64,000 bases of DNA from Janthinobacterium sp. J1-1 (lineage in GTDB: Bacteria > Pseudomonadota > Gammaproteobacteria > Burkholderiales > Burkholderiaceae_D), in contig NZ_CP132339.1 of assembly GCF_030944405.1 (NCBI RefSeq), positions 3,100,001 through 3,164,000 on the forward strand, written 5' to 3'. Every line of letters starts with the position of its first letter. Position 1 is the first letter of the stretch. The notes under the pieces are model-generated. The model did not search any database, was not told the DNA's origin, and saw only the letters and a list, made by a program, of their open reading frames with translations. Below, piece by piece: positions 30,257 to 38,543 of this stretch. The position numbers were made by a program, and so were the translations under genes.

Positions 30257-31240
30257 TTATTCGCCGCTGTCGTCCTCGCTGTCTTCATCGCCGCTGCCAC
30301 CCTTGCCGCGTTCCGCATCGACGCCTTTTTGCAGCGCCTGCGCATCCTTGAACAGGGCGTCGGTGGTATGGTCGGGACTGAGGCGCAGCACCGGCGGATA
30401 CAGCACCGACATATACAGTTCGTCGGACAGACGGCCATTGATTTGCAGATTGCTCAGGAGAATCATGGTCGAGCCAAGAATCGCCAGCACCGCGCCCACC
30501 AGCGCGAAGCGGCGCGGGTGCTGGGGCTTGATGGTCCACAGGTGGAAGAAGATCATGGCGCAGACGATGACGATGAACAGATGGCGTCCGTAGCGCGTCA
30601 GCGATTCGAGCGACAGCGCATAGGCGGCCATGGTGCTGGCCAGTTCCCATACTTCCATCGCCACCAGGCCGCAGCCGATGATGAACACATGGCGCCCGAA
30701 ACGGGCCGTCTGGCCGAACAGGCGGTTGGCCACCGCCCAGATCGACGCCCACACCAGGCCGCCGGCCATCGCATAGGCGATGATCATCAGATAGGAAATC
30801 GGCTCGAACTTTTCCGCGTCGCCGAGCCAGTTGCTGAAAGCGGCCGAGGCGGCGATCATGGCCAGGCCCGCCACGGCCGGGCGCAATCCCTCCCAGCCAT
30901 GCATGGTGGTGTCGCTGCGCTCGGGCGCCACCGGCTGGTCGGCGCCGCGCACGCGCAGCCGCGTGTGGCCCAGGCGCACCACGGTGTCGCCTTGCAGGGC
31001 CAGGGCCTGCTGGCGCCGGCCCTGGTGGATCACGCCGTTATGGCTGCCCAGGTCGCGCAGCAGCAGGCCGCCTTCGCCGTCGTCTTCGACGATGGCGTGC
31101 TCGGGCGCCGTATGCGCGTCGTCGAGGATGAAGTCGTTGTCGTAGCCTCGGCCGATGCGGATCGGCAAGGACTCCACCCGCTGGCGCTGCTGCACCTCGC
31201 CATTGGCGGCCAGGATCTCGATGTAGTAGGGCGCTCTCAT
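30257..31240 (-). CDS. FHA-domain integral membrane protein
   Basis: 327 residues. An N-terminal forkhead-associated domain (about 22-98) shows the fold's key residues: RIGRGYDNDF, then PEHAIV, then LRDLGSHNGV. Such domains bind phosphothreonine peptides. Five or so hydrophobic helices follow (about 120-275), then an acidic hydrophilic tail ending EDSEDDSGE. The FHA domain should face the cytoplasm. Its start overlaps the stop of the upstream protease gene (ATGA), so the two are translationally coupled and likely act together. The phospho-partner is unknown. Confidence 0.85.
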   Translation of the reverse strand: MRAPYYIEILAANGEVQQRQRVESLPIRIGRGYDNDFILDDAHTAPEHAIVEDDGEGGLLLRDLGSHNGVIHQGRRQQALALQGDTVVRLGHTRLRVRGADQPVAPERSDTTMHGWEGLRPAVAGLAMIAASAAFSNWLGDAEKFEPISYLMIIAYAMAGGLVWASIWAVANRLFGQTARFGRHVFIIGCGLVAMEVWELASTMAAYALSLESLTRYGRHLFIVIVCAMIFFHLWTIKPQHPRRFALVGAVLAILGSTMILLSNLQINGRLSDELYMSVLYPPVLRLSPDHTTDALFKDAQALQKGVDAERGKGGSGDEDSEDDSGE

Positions 31241-32649
31241 GGCTTGCCCGCCAGCTTGGCTGACGGTGTGCGCGACAGCGCTTCGAGGAAGGTGCGCGTC
31301 ACGCGCAGGCCATTGGCATACGACACGCCGCGCGCGTCGATGCGGCTTTGCAGATTCATCAGTGGCTCATCGGTGCTGGCGGCCAGCAGGGCAAAATCAT
31401 ACAGGCCGGGAAATTTTCGGTAGGCGCGCACGCACACCAGGGCGCGCAGCGGCAGGCTGGCGTTCCTGACGAACTGCTCGGTACAGTGCGGACCGGTCAG
31501 GTGGGCGCTCTTGTAGTTGCCGAAGCTTTCGTTCTTGAACGAGGCGCTGGCCAGCTCGGCAAAGCGCAGTGCGCCCAGCTCGCTGCTGCGCAGGAACTCG
31601 TGGCGCATCGACACCTGCCCCGTTTGCAGGGCGCCGGAAATGAAAATGGCCGATTCCATCGCGCAACTGGTATTGTCGATGGTATAAGGCTTGTCGGCTT
31701 TGACGTTAGAGCGGCCCCAGCAGCGCATCTGTTCCGATTCGCGCACCGGCACCCGATACGGCCCCATGGCTTTCAGGCTCAACGGCGTTGCCAGCAGGCG
31801 CGCCAGCATGGCGTCCTGGTGCGCCAGCAATTGCGTGGTGACCACCGGCTTGAAATCCTTCGGCGGCTTGACCAGGCGCGCCGCCTGCTCCAGCAACTGC
31901 TGGGCGTAGCGGGCCGGCACCAGGAAGCTGACCAGTTCGCCGTCCAGGCGTTTCGATACATTGATGCCGGCCACGTCGCCGCTGGCCGTCACGCTGGGCC
32001 CGCCGCTCATGCCGGAATTGATCGGGCCCGTAAACATCAGCTGGTCGTAAAAGCTGCGCGTGACGACGCCGTTGTAGGCGCCTTCGGAAATCGCAAAGCC
32101 CAGGTCGAGCGGATTGCCCATCGAATACAGGTACTGGCCTTGCGTCAGGGTGGCCAGCTGCGCCGGCATCTGGAAAAATCCGGTGCCGTGGCGGTTGACA
32201 CGAATCACGGCCAGGTCGTGCAGCACGTCGACCGCCAGCAATTCCACGTTGCCGCGCTGGCCGGCCGTGTCCACCCATTCGCCGACATAGGTGTCCGGGT
32301 CGAGCGCGAATTGCGACACCACGTGGTAGTTGGTGACCACCAGGTCGCCCGTGCCGATCAAGAAGCCCGAGCCGACCGACGACTGCGTGCGGCCGTTTTT
32401 CAGCAGCACCCGTACTTGCAATATATCGGCGCGGGCGGCCGTGTACAGCTTTTGCGCGGCCGAGGACGGCGGCGGCAGGGCGGCATGTTCGGTGGCGGCG
32501 GGCGCGGCCGTGGCGGGCGGCGGTTTGGCGGGGGAGGCTGGCGCCGCAGTGGCGGACGCAGGAGCGGCGGGAGCCGGCGCGGGGGCGGCGTGCGTGCCGG
32601 CGGCGGCAGACAAGCCGGCCAGCAACAAGGCAGTGTTAAGTAATTTCAT
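31237..32649 (-). CDS. Exported trypsin-like serine protease (S1/DegP-like catalytic domain)
   Basis: 470 residues. A signal peptide (to about residue 22, GTHAAPA) is followed by an Ala/Pro-rich linker of about 45 residues, then a chymotrypsin-fold protease domain. The triad is visible: H109 (VTNYHVV), D145 (HDLAVI) and S215 (SGMSGGPS). No PDZ domain is recognisable; the C-terminal 200 residues are of unknown type and have several cysteines. It is the upstream gene of a two-gene operon with the FHA membrane protein, a pairing suggesting a protease under, or reporting to, a phospho-signalling membrane partner. Confidence 0.88.
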   Translation of the reverse strand: MKLLNTALLLAGLSAAAGTHAAPAPAPAAPASATAAPASPAKPPPATAAPAATEHAALPPPSSAAQKLYTAARADILQVRVLLKNGRTQSSVGSGFLIGTGDLVVTNYHVVSQFALDPDTYVGEWVDTAGQRGNVELLAVDVLHDLAVIRVNRHGTGFFQMPAQLATLTQGQYLYSMGNPLDLGFAISEGAYNGVVTRSFYDQLMFTGPINSGMSGGPSVTASGDVAGINVSKRLDGELVSFLVPARYAQQLLEQAARLVKPPKDFKPVVTTQLLAHQDAMLARLLATPLSLKAMGPYRVPVRESEQMRCWGRSNVKADKPYTIDNTSCAMESAIFISGALQTGQVSMRHEFLRSSELGALRFAELASASFKNESFGNYKSAHLTGPHCTEQFVRNASLPLRALVCVRAYRKFPGLYDFALLAASTDEPLMNLQSRIDARGVSYANGLRVTRTFLEALSRTPSAKLAGKP

Positions 32650-32717
32650 GCATCCTTGGGGCGTGAAGAAAGCAGGTGGCGCACCAGGCGCCGCGCGCCC
32701 GGCCCGCGTGGCAAAGC

Positions 32718-33383
32718 TTACAGGGCGCCGTCTTCCAGCGCCGGCGCTTCGACCGGTGTCATCATGTGGCCCAGCTTGCTTTCCTTGGTGTTCAGGTAAT
32801 GCTGGTTGAAGGCGTTGCGGTTGACCAGCAGCGGCACCCGTTCTGCCACCGTCACGCCCAGCGCTTCCATCGCCGCAATCTTGCGCGGATTATTGGTCAT
32901 CAGGCGCAGGCTGTGGATGCCGAACTGCGCGAACATCGGTTTGCACAAGGTGTAATTGCGCGCATCGGCCTTGAAGCCCAGCTGTTCATTGGCCTGCACC
33001 GTGTCGGCGCCCGCTTCCTGCAGGCGGTAGGCGCGGATCTTGTTGATCAGGCCGATGCCGCGTCCTTCCTGGCGCAAATACAGCAAAATGCCGCGGCCTT
33101 CCTCGGCGATGCGTTTCAGCGCGCCTTCCAGTTGCGCGCCGCAGTCGCAGCGCTGCGAAAACAGCACGTCGCCGGTCAGGCATTCGGAATGCACGCGCGC
33201 CAGCACCGGGGCGCCGTCGCCGACATTGCCCAGCACCATGGCCAGGTGTTCCTTGCCGGTCGCGTGTTCGACAAAGGCGTGCAGCGTGAACTGGGCCCAC
33301 GGCGTCGGCAGTGCACAGGAAGTCGTGTAATCCAATTCGCCTGTCGCCAGGAGGTCCGCGCCGCTTTGCATGGTTGTGCTCAT
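32718..33383 (-). CDS. ribA: GTP cyclohydrolase II
   Basis: 221 residues; opens GTP to the first riboflavin precursor. Zinc ligands C68, C79 and C81 lie in [16 protein letters not shown], and the catalytic region reads [14 protein letters not shown] late [13 protein letters not shown] is typical. A stand-alone RibA, not a RibBA fusion. The frame is open upstream, but the ATG at 33383 (MSTTMQSG) is the family start. Only 21 nt separate it from a strong hairpin at 33405-33440. No FMN riboswitch is visible upstream. Confidence 0.95.
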   Translation of the reverse strand: MSTTMQSGADLLATGELDYTTSCALPTPWAQFTLHAFVEHATGKEHLAMVLGNVGDGAPVLARVHSECLTGDVLFSQRCDCGAQLEGALKRIAEEGRGILLYLRQEGRGIGLINKIRAYRLQEAGADTVQANEQLGFKADARNYTLCKPMFAQFGIHSLRLMTNNPRKIAAMEALGVTVAERVPLLVNRNAFNQHYLNTKESKLGHMMTPVEAPALEDGAL

Positions 33384-33404
33384 ATAAGTAAGTGTCAAAA
33401 ATAA

Positions 33405-33440
33405 AAGGCGCGCGGCACCACTCCGGTGCCGGCGCGCCTT
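33405..33440 (-). terminator. phoX terminator that also lies in the ribA leader
   Basis: On the minus strand a 15-bp GC-rich stem (AAGGCGCGC plus GGCACC arms, one bulged base, loop of 5) is followed by TTTTATTTTT. It terminates phoX, but the ribA start codon is 21 nt further on and the only good -10 box lies just upstream of the hairpin. The same structure would therefore open the ribA mRNA. Confidence 0.8.
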
Positions 33441-33443
33441 GCC

Positions 33444-33449
33444 ATCATA
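33444..33449 (-). promoter_or_regulatory. Candidate -10 of ribA
   Basis: On the minus strand TATGAT, preceded by TTTTTGG, sits 4 nt before the hairpin at 33440. No clear -35 is seen. The predicted start would be within the first bases of the hairpin. Confidence 0.4.
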
Positions 33450-33547
33450 CCAAAAAGCAGGAAAACGGTTTCCGCTGCTGCTATTTGGTTGATGCAATGC
33501 CTGGTGATAGGCCTGTACTTAAGGACACTTCACTGTTTTGCAAGGCA

Positions 33548-35788
33548 TCAGCTGCCGATGCGTCCGCCATCGTTCTTGGTGATCACGATGGTGGCCGAAC
33601 GCGGACGCTTGCCGGCGCCGTAGCCGGCGTTCGACGGCCACTGGCTGGTGTACTTGGTCGGGTCGCCGATATTGGCCACCGACGTCGTCTCGCCCGGATG
33701 CTGGATATTGATGAACATGGTCTTGCCATCGGGCGTTTCGCTGATGCCGGTGATTTCCGAACCGACCGGCCCCACCAGGAAGCGCTTGAGCGTGTCGGCG
33801 GTGGGCTTCTTGCCGATAAAGGTGTCGACCGCCAGGGTGCCGCCGGCCGCCGTGGCATAGTTCAGCGTGCTCTTCGCGCCGTCGCCGACCTTGCCGGGGA
33901 TGGCCGCCAGCATCATGCAGTTGGTGACATCGGTGTAAGCGCCATCGTCGGTCTGGATCCAGCAGATGCCGGTGTACGGGCTGAAGGCCAGGCCATCCGG
34001 GCTCGAGAAATCCTGGTCGGCCGTCAGGCTGGACAGGTTGATCTTGCTGGCGTCGGCGCCGCTTTCGGCGCCGAACAGGTAGACGTCCCAGGTAAAGGCG
34101 GTGGCCGCGGCCGCGCCGGTGCCTTCCTTGAAGCGGATGATATGGCCGTTCGGGTTGCCGTTTTGCGCCGTCGCGCCCTTCATGTCGGTGTAGGCGCGCG
34201 GGTTGGCGCTGTCCGGTGCCAGCTGCGACGAGCCGCTCGGATTGACGGTGCGGTTCGAATTGTTGGTCAGCGTGTAGTAGATCTCGCCGTTGGCCGGGTT
34301 GACCGAGCACCATTCCGGGCGATCCATTTTGGTCGCGCCGACGGCATCGGCCGCCAGGCGGGCGTTGACCAGCACATCGGCCAGGTCGGCAAACTTGTAC
34401 CCGCTGTAGGCCTGGATCAGCGCGTTCGACATGGCCAACTCGATCCACTGGCCGCTGCCGTCGGCGGCCAGCTTGGCCACGTACAGCTTGCCCGAATCGA
34501 GGTATTTGTCGCCGGTGGCGATGCGGTCCGCCGGCGTCGCATCGGCGGCGGCCCAGACGGCGGTGGTGACGAATTTATAGATGTATTCGTTGCGCGAATC
34601 GTCGCCCATGTAGACGGCCAGCTGCTGGCCCACGGTCGGCACGCTGAACGCGGCGCTTTCGTGCGCGTAGCGGCCCAGCGCGGTGCGCTTGCGGATCACT
34701 TTGGTCTTGTCGTACGGGTCCATCTCGACGATATAGCCCATGCCGTTCAGTTCGTTGCGGTAGTCGTCGCTGCCGTTGCTCGAGGCGCCGATCTTGCTCA
34801 GGTTCCAGCGCGCGTACTTGTCATCGCTGCCGCCGGTTTCCCAGCCGTGACGCGAGGCGCCGCCCTGGCTGCGGCCGTAGCGGTTCAGCGAAGCGACCGA
34901 TTTGTCATTGCCGCGCGCGGCATTGTCGGTGGCCGAGCGGGTGAAGTAGCCGGCCCAGTTTTCTTCGCCGGTCAGGTAGCTGCCCCATGGCGACTTGCCG
35001 GTGCCGCAGTTGTTGATGGTGCCGCGCGTCCTGGTGCCGGTCGGCGAGAATTTCGTCACCAGCAGGGCATTGCCGCGTACCGGGCCGGAGATGTCGATCT
35101 CGGTCAGCGGCGTGACGCGGCGGTTGAAGGCGGAATCGTTGACGGTGGCCCAGGTGCTGCCGGTTTTTTTCACCTCCACCACGCTCAGGCCGTGCACGGC
35201 CACTTCCTTGTCGACTTCGGCCGCAGGGCGCGGCAGCGAGGTGGTGCCGCCATTGACGTGCAGGAAGTGCGACGACAGTTTTTCGTCGGTGGTCGCTTCG
35301 TGGTTCATCGCCAGGACGCCCCGTTCGGCGCCGGAGGCCAGCGGCGCGCCGGCGGCGGACAGGCCATAGTATTCCATGCCGTCATGGTGGTCGCCGGCGC
35401 GGTTGTCGAAATCGGTATCGCTGCCGTCGTTCTTGTAGGCCGGGGTGGCGCTGCGCAGCGAGTCGCCCAGCGCGTACAGCGCGGTGGCGGTATAACCGGC
35501 CGGTACCGAGACCACGTCGGCCAGGCTTTTTGGCACGGCGGTAAAGGCCAGCAGTTTTTCCGCTGGCGGCGTCGGCGTGACGGCGACCGGGTCGCTATCG
35601 CCACCACAGGCGGACAGACCCATGGAGCCCATGACGGCGGTGGCCGCCGTGACGGCGCTGCCGCGCAGCCAGTTGCGGCGGCTCAGGCGCGCATTCAGGA
35701 TGCTGTTGAAATGGTTGTCGTGGGACGCGTTGCTGTCAATGTCGTTCAGATCGGCGGCGCTGATGGCCAGATCGTTGGGCTTGTTCAT
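33548..35788 (-). CDS. phoX: PhoX-family alkaline phosphatase, Tat-exported
   Basis: 746 residues. The N-terminal third of the signal region reads SRRNWLRG followed by a hydrophobic stretch ending in GLSACGG. This is a twin-arginine signal, so the protein is exported folded; the Cys could also be lipidated. The DUF839/PhoX propeller follows. C261 in NNCGTGKSPWGSYLTGEENW matches the iron-ligating cysteine region of PhoX enzymes, which release phosphate from organic esters using Fe and Ca. Start chosen at 35788 (MNKPNDLA), because 35842 would lie inside the Pho box and promoter. Regulated by a Pho box at 35848-35887, so expression under phosphate starvation is expected. Confidence 0.92.
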   Translation of the reverse strand: MNKPNDLAISAADLNDIDSNASHDNHFNSILNARLSRRNWLRGSAVTAATAVMGSMGLSACGGDSDPVAVTPTPPAEKLLAFTAVPKSLADVVSVPAGYTATALYALGDSLRSATPAYKNDGSDTDFDNRAGDHHDGMEYYGLSAAGAPLASGAERGVLAMNHEATTDEKLSSHFLHVNGGTTSLPRPAAEVDKEVAVHGLSVVEVKKTGSTWATVNDSAFNRRVTPLTEIDISGPVRGNALLVTKFSPTGTRTRGTINNCGTGKSPWGSYLTGEENWAGYFTRSATDNAARGNDKSVASLNRYGRSQGGASRHGWETGGSDDKYARWNLSKIGASSNGSDDYRNELNGMGYIVEMDPYDKTKVIRKRTALGRYAHESAAFSVPTVGQQLAVYMGDDSRNEYIYKFVTTAVWAAADATPADRIATGDKYLDSGKLYVAKLAADGSGQWIELAMSNALIQAYSGYKFADLADVLVNARLAADAVGATKMDRPEWCSVNPANGEIYYTLTNNSNRTVNPSGSSQLAPDSANPRAYTDMKGATAQNGNPNGHIIRFKEGTGAAAATAFTWDVYLFGAESGADASKINLSSLTADQDFSSPDGLAFSPYTGICWIQTDDGAYTDVTNCMMLAAIPGKVGDGAKSTLNYATAAGGTLAVDTFIGKKPTADTLKRFLVGPVGSEITGISETPDGKTMFINIQHPGETTSVANIGDPTKYTSQWPSNAGYGAGKRPRSATIVITKNDGGRIGS

Positions 35789-35831
35789 GGGCTGCGGTGT
35801 CCTGTGGTTGTGTGATGTAAATGGCAACCGG

Positions 35832-35837
35832 ATGATA
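35832..35837 (-). promoter_or_regulatory. -10 element of phoX
   Basis: On the minus strand TATCAT lies 10 nt downstream of the last Pho heptamer. This is the spacing expected when PhoB replaces a -35 box. Confidence 0.65.
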
Positions 35838-35847
35838 GTCATTTCAT

Positions 35848-35887
35848 GTGACAGGCTTGTGTCAGCTGGATGACAGTCTGATGACAG
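35848..35887 (-). promoter_or_regulatory. Tandem Pho box (four PhoB heptamers) upstream of phoX
   Basis: On the minus strand four heptamers, CTGTCAT, CTGTCAT, CTGACAC and CTGTCAC, start at 35887, 35876, 35865 and 35854: an exact 11-nt period with 4-nt spacers. The E. coli Pho box is two CTGTCAT-like heptamers with a 4-nt spacer, so this is a double box. Confidence 0.9.
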
Positions 35888-35908
35888 GCGAAGCAGCCCA
35901 GGCCGTAC

Positions 35909-36295
35909 TTATTTCACTTTGGCAAAGCCGCGTTCCACCAGTAACAGCATGCCGCCAAAGATGGACAGGTTTTTCAGGAAATTGGTCAATTGATCCTGGT
36001 AGTGGGCGGCGTCGGCGGCCCAGAATGCGTGGAAGACGAGTGTGGTCGGGATCAGGAACAGGGCCAGCGCCAGGGCTGCCCAGCGCGACTGCCAGCCGGT
36101 AATCAGCAGCAGGCCGCCGCCCACTTCCAGCGCGATCACGCCGGCCAGCAGCACGCTGGCGAACGGCAGGCCCATGCTGCTCATGTAGCCGGCGACACCG
36201 GCATAGCCGCCGATTTTCAGCAGGCCGGAGACAAAGAAGAGCACGCCGAGCGCGGCGCGGCCAGCAGGGTACAGCAGGGCGGTAGTGTTTTTCAT
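35909..36295 (-). CDS. DoxX-family membrane protein
   Basis: 128 residues with four hydrophobic helices, typical of DoxX/DoxD-like small membrane proteins. LGVLFFVSGLLKIGGYAG is the family start and GGGLLLITGWQSRWAALALALFLIPTTLVFHAFW the core. The function is not firmly known; relatives are linked to redox and thiosulfate:quinone reactions. A ribosome site (GGATC) precedes the ATG. It lies on the same strand as the pirin gene, but a 158-bp repeat separates the two. Confidence 0.85.
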   Translation of the reverse strand: MKNTTALLYPAGRAALGVLFFVSGLLKIGGYAGVAGYMSSMGLPFASVLLAGVIALEVGGGLLLITGWQSRWAALALALFLIPTTLVFHAFWAADAAHYQDQLTNFLKNLSIFGGMLLLVERGFAKVK

Positions 36296-36379
36296 GATGA
36301 GATCCAGGTTCTTGTTATTGTTGAGGTGGCTGGCTGTAGCGGGCCAGTTGGCGCGCTACAGCCGGTTCAATGGCATCGC

Positions 36380-36543
36380 TTAGAGCCTATCCCAGTAGTG
36401 AGCGTCTTCTGCTTGCAGCTCATCAGGAGCGCGGACAAGGCGCGAGGAGGCCGCATGGCGAGCCATGCAACGACGAGCAACGCAGTCCCCGCTTCTGAGG
36501 GGCGCCAGCAGGGGGCGTATTCATCTACTGGGATAGGCTCTTA
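36380..36543. mobile_element. 158-bp MITE-like repeat with 16-bp terminal inverted repeats
   Basis: GAGCCTATCCCAGTAG (36383-36398) and its exact complement CTACTGGGATAGGCTC (36525-36540) bound the element. TTA is repeated directly on both sides (36380-36382, 36541-36543), fitting a 3-bp target duplication. Inside is a perfect hairpin GCATGGC-GA-GCCATGC (36453-36468). It encodes no protein, so it would need a transposase in trans. The right TTA is the pirin stop codon. A TNA target is described for some IS5-family groups; the link is tentative. Confidence 0.8.
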
Positions 36544-37242
36544 GTAGGGCAGGTCGAACAGCAAAACTTCGGCATCTTCGGCATTTGCCAGCGTTACTTT
36601 GGCTTCCTGCGTCAGTTTCAGCGCATCGCCGGCTTTCAAGGGTGTGCCGTTGACCACCAGGCTGCCGCGGATCAGGTGCACATACGCGGTGCGGCCTTCG
36701 TCCAGGGCATGTTCCAGCGCATCGCCTTCTTTCATGATGCTGGCGTAGATCGAGGCGTTCTGGTGGATCAGCACCGAACCCTGGCGCCCGTCGCTGGAAG
36801 CAACCAGGCGCAGCTTGCCCTGTTTGCTTTCCGGTGCGAAGTGTTTCTCTTCGTAGCTGGGGGCGATGCCCGTCACGTTCGGCTGGATCCAGATCTGCAG
36901 GAAGTGCAGGCCATCCGTTTGCGAATGGTTGAACTCGCTGTGACGCACACCGCTGCCGGCGCTCATGCGCTGTACATCGCCGTAGTGCAGGACCGAGCCG
37001 GTACCCATGCTGTCTTTATGCTCGAGCGCGCCGTCCAGCACATACGAGATGATTTCCATGTCGCGGTGACCGTGGGTACCGAAACCCTGGCCCGGCGTGA
37101 CCCTGTCTTCATTGATCACCAGCAATGGACCAAAACCCATGTGTTTCGGATCGTGGTAGCTGCCGAAAGAAAAGCTGTGGTGGGAATTGAGCCAGCCGTG
37201 GTTTGCGGCGCCGCGTTCTTCGCTATGACGGATTTGTAACAT
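36541..37242 (-). CDS. Pirin-family protein (YhaK-like bicupin)
   Basis: 233 residues. The N-terminal cupin has the metal-binding pattern GFGTHGHRDMEIISYVLDG, with later SGVRHSEFNHS, giving the His/His/His/Glu site of pirins; some family members act as quercetin dioxygenases. The C-terminal half is the second, metal-free cupin. A ribosome site (ATGGAG) precedes the ATG. Divergent from a LysR-type regulator 174 nt away, its likely controller. The stop codon lies in the target duplication of the MITE-like repeat. Confidence 0.92.
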   Translation of the reverse strand: MLQIRHSEERGAANHGWLNSHHSFSFGSYHDPKHMGFGPLLVINEDRVTPGQGFGTHGHRDMEIISYVLDGALEHKDSMGTGSVLHYGDVQRMSAGSGVRHSEFNHSQTDGLHFLQIWIQPNVTGIAPSYEEKHFAPESKQGKLRLVASSDGRQGSVLIHQNASIYASIMKEGDALEHALDEGRTAYVHLIRGSLVVNGTPLKAGDALKLTQEAKVTLANAEDAEVLLFDLPY

Positions 37243-37416
37243 GGTGAGACTCCATTTCTTCGTAGGTTAATGTGCGATAATTTCGAAGGACCGTTGCCCG
37301 CCTTTGTGTTCCTTGCCGGGCTGACTTCGTCTTTCGTGATGCGATGAAGAGAGTATAGGCCCGTCATACGAGAAAGAAAAACGGAAAAATTACCGCTCTA
37401 TGATCGAAAAAATCGA

Positions 37417-38355
37417 ATGCTAAGACTCAGCCTGGAAGCCCTGCAAATTGTCGACGCCATCGACCGCCGCGGCTCGTTCTCGTCGGCCGGCAAGGAACTG
37501 CACAAAGTGCCGTCGACCATCTCGTATACGGTGGCGAAACTCGAAGACGACCTGGGCGTGCAGGTGTTCCAGCGCAACGGCCCGAAAGTGATGCTGACGG
37601 CGGCCGGCCAGGAATTGCTGAAGGAGGGGCGCTATCTGCTGAAGGCCGCGCAGGACCTGGAACACCGCGTGCGGCGGGTGGCCTCGGGCTGGGAAACGGA
37701 ACTGGCGATCGGCCTCGATTCGGTGTTTTCCGCGCTGGCGCTGGCCGGCGACATCACCGCCTTTTATAACGTGGCGCAGCAGACGCGCTTGCGGCTGGTG
37801 CAGGAAACCTTGTCCGGTACCTGGGAAGCGCTGCTGGAACGCCGCGTCGACCTGCTGGTCGGTGCGCCCGGCGACGGCCCGCCCGGCGGCGGCTATATCG
37901 CCCAGCCGCTGGGCATGCTGGACTTCGTGTTTGCCGTCGCCCCCACGCACCCGCTGGCGGCGATCGATCGGCCGCTGACGCGCGGCGACCTGCAGCATCA
38001 CCGCGCCGTGGTGGTGGCCGATTCGGCGCGCCAGCTGGCGCCGCGCACGGTGGGCTTGCTGCTGGGGCAAGATGCCTTGACCGTGCCCGGCATGCAGGTA
38101 AAATTCGATTATCAGGTGCTGGGCCTGGGCTTCGGCTTCCTGCCGGGACCGTGCGCGCGCGCCGCCATCGCGCGCGGCCTGCTGGTGGAAAAAACGGTGG
38201 AAGAGCCGAAGCCGGCCGAGACCTTTTACCTGGCCTGGCGCGTGGGCGAGGACGGCGCCGCCCTGCGCTGGTGGATGGCGCGCATGCGCGAGCCGGAACT
38301 GTTCGCCCGCCTGACCCGCTACCTGCCCGGCGAACCGTCCCTGCCATCGGCTTGA
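37417..38355 (+). CDS. LysR-family transcriptional regulator (divergent to pirin)
   Basis: 312 residues. The N-terminal winged helix-turn-helix is clear (LEALQIVDAIDRRGSFSSAGKELHKVPSTISYTVAKLEDDLGVQVFQRNG). A LysR substrate-binding domain follows from about residue 90. No strong ribosome site is seen before the ATG at 37417. The divergent placement with the pirin gene suggests it controls that gene, possibly together with doxX. The inducer is unknown. Confidence 0.92.
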   Translation: MLRLSLEALQIVDAIDRRGSFSSAGKELHKVPSTISYTVAKLEDDLGVQVFQRNGPKVMLTAAGQELLKEGRYLLKAAQDLEHRVRRVASGWETELAIGLDSVFSALALAGDITAFYNVAQQTRLRLVQETLSGTWEALLERRVDLLVGAPGDGPPGGGYIAQPLGMLDFVFAVAPTHPLAAIDRPLTRGDLQHHRAVVVADSARQLAPRTVGLLLGQDALTVPGMQVKFDYQVLGLGFGFLPGPCARAAIARGLLVEKTVEEPKPAETFYLAWRVGEDGAALRWWMARMREPELFARLTRYLPGEPSLPSA

Positions 38356-38401
38356 GCGAGGGCAGGGGCGCGCCGCTTTCATTCTGTGGGGCTGCAAAAT
38401 G

Positions 38402-38432
38402 TTGACATAGGCCAACAATTTCAGGTTACTAT
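38402..38432 (+). promoter_or_regulatory. Candidate sigma-70 promoter for the EAL protein gene
   Basis: A perfect TTGACA (38402-38407) is followed after 18-19 nt by TTACTAT. It lies about 110 nt before the gene start in an AT-rich pocket. Confidence 0.5.
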
Positions 38433-38543
38433 ATTCGCAGCATTTTGCGCCAAACTCCAAGCCCGATCACGGGATTTTGATGATGACATTCCCTGTAGCG
38501 CCCACTTTATGCCTTCCCCCGTTTGCTGTCGCGCGGAGGCGCC

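Noticed and set aside
33384..33547. FMN riboswitch in front of ribA.
   Set aside because: None of the conserved RFN segments is present, and the space is too short once the phoX terminator is counted.
36383..36540. The repeat read as a simple terminator for the pirin gene.
   Set aside because: The arms are 126 nt apart and flanked by TTA repeats, and there is no T-run. A mobile repeat explains it better.
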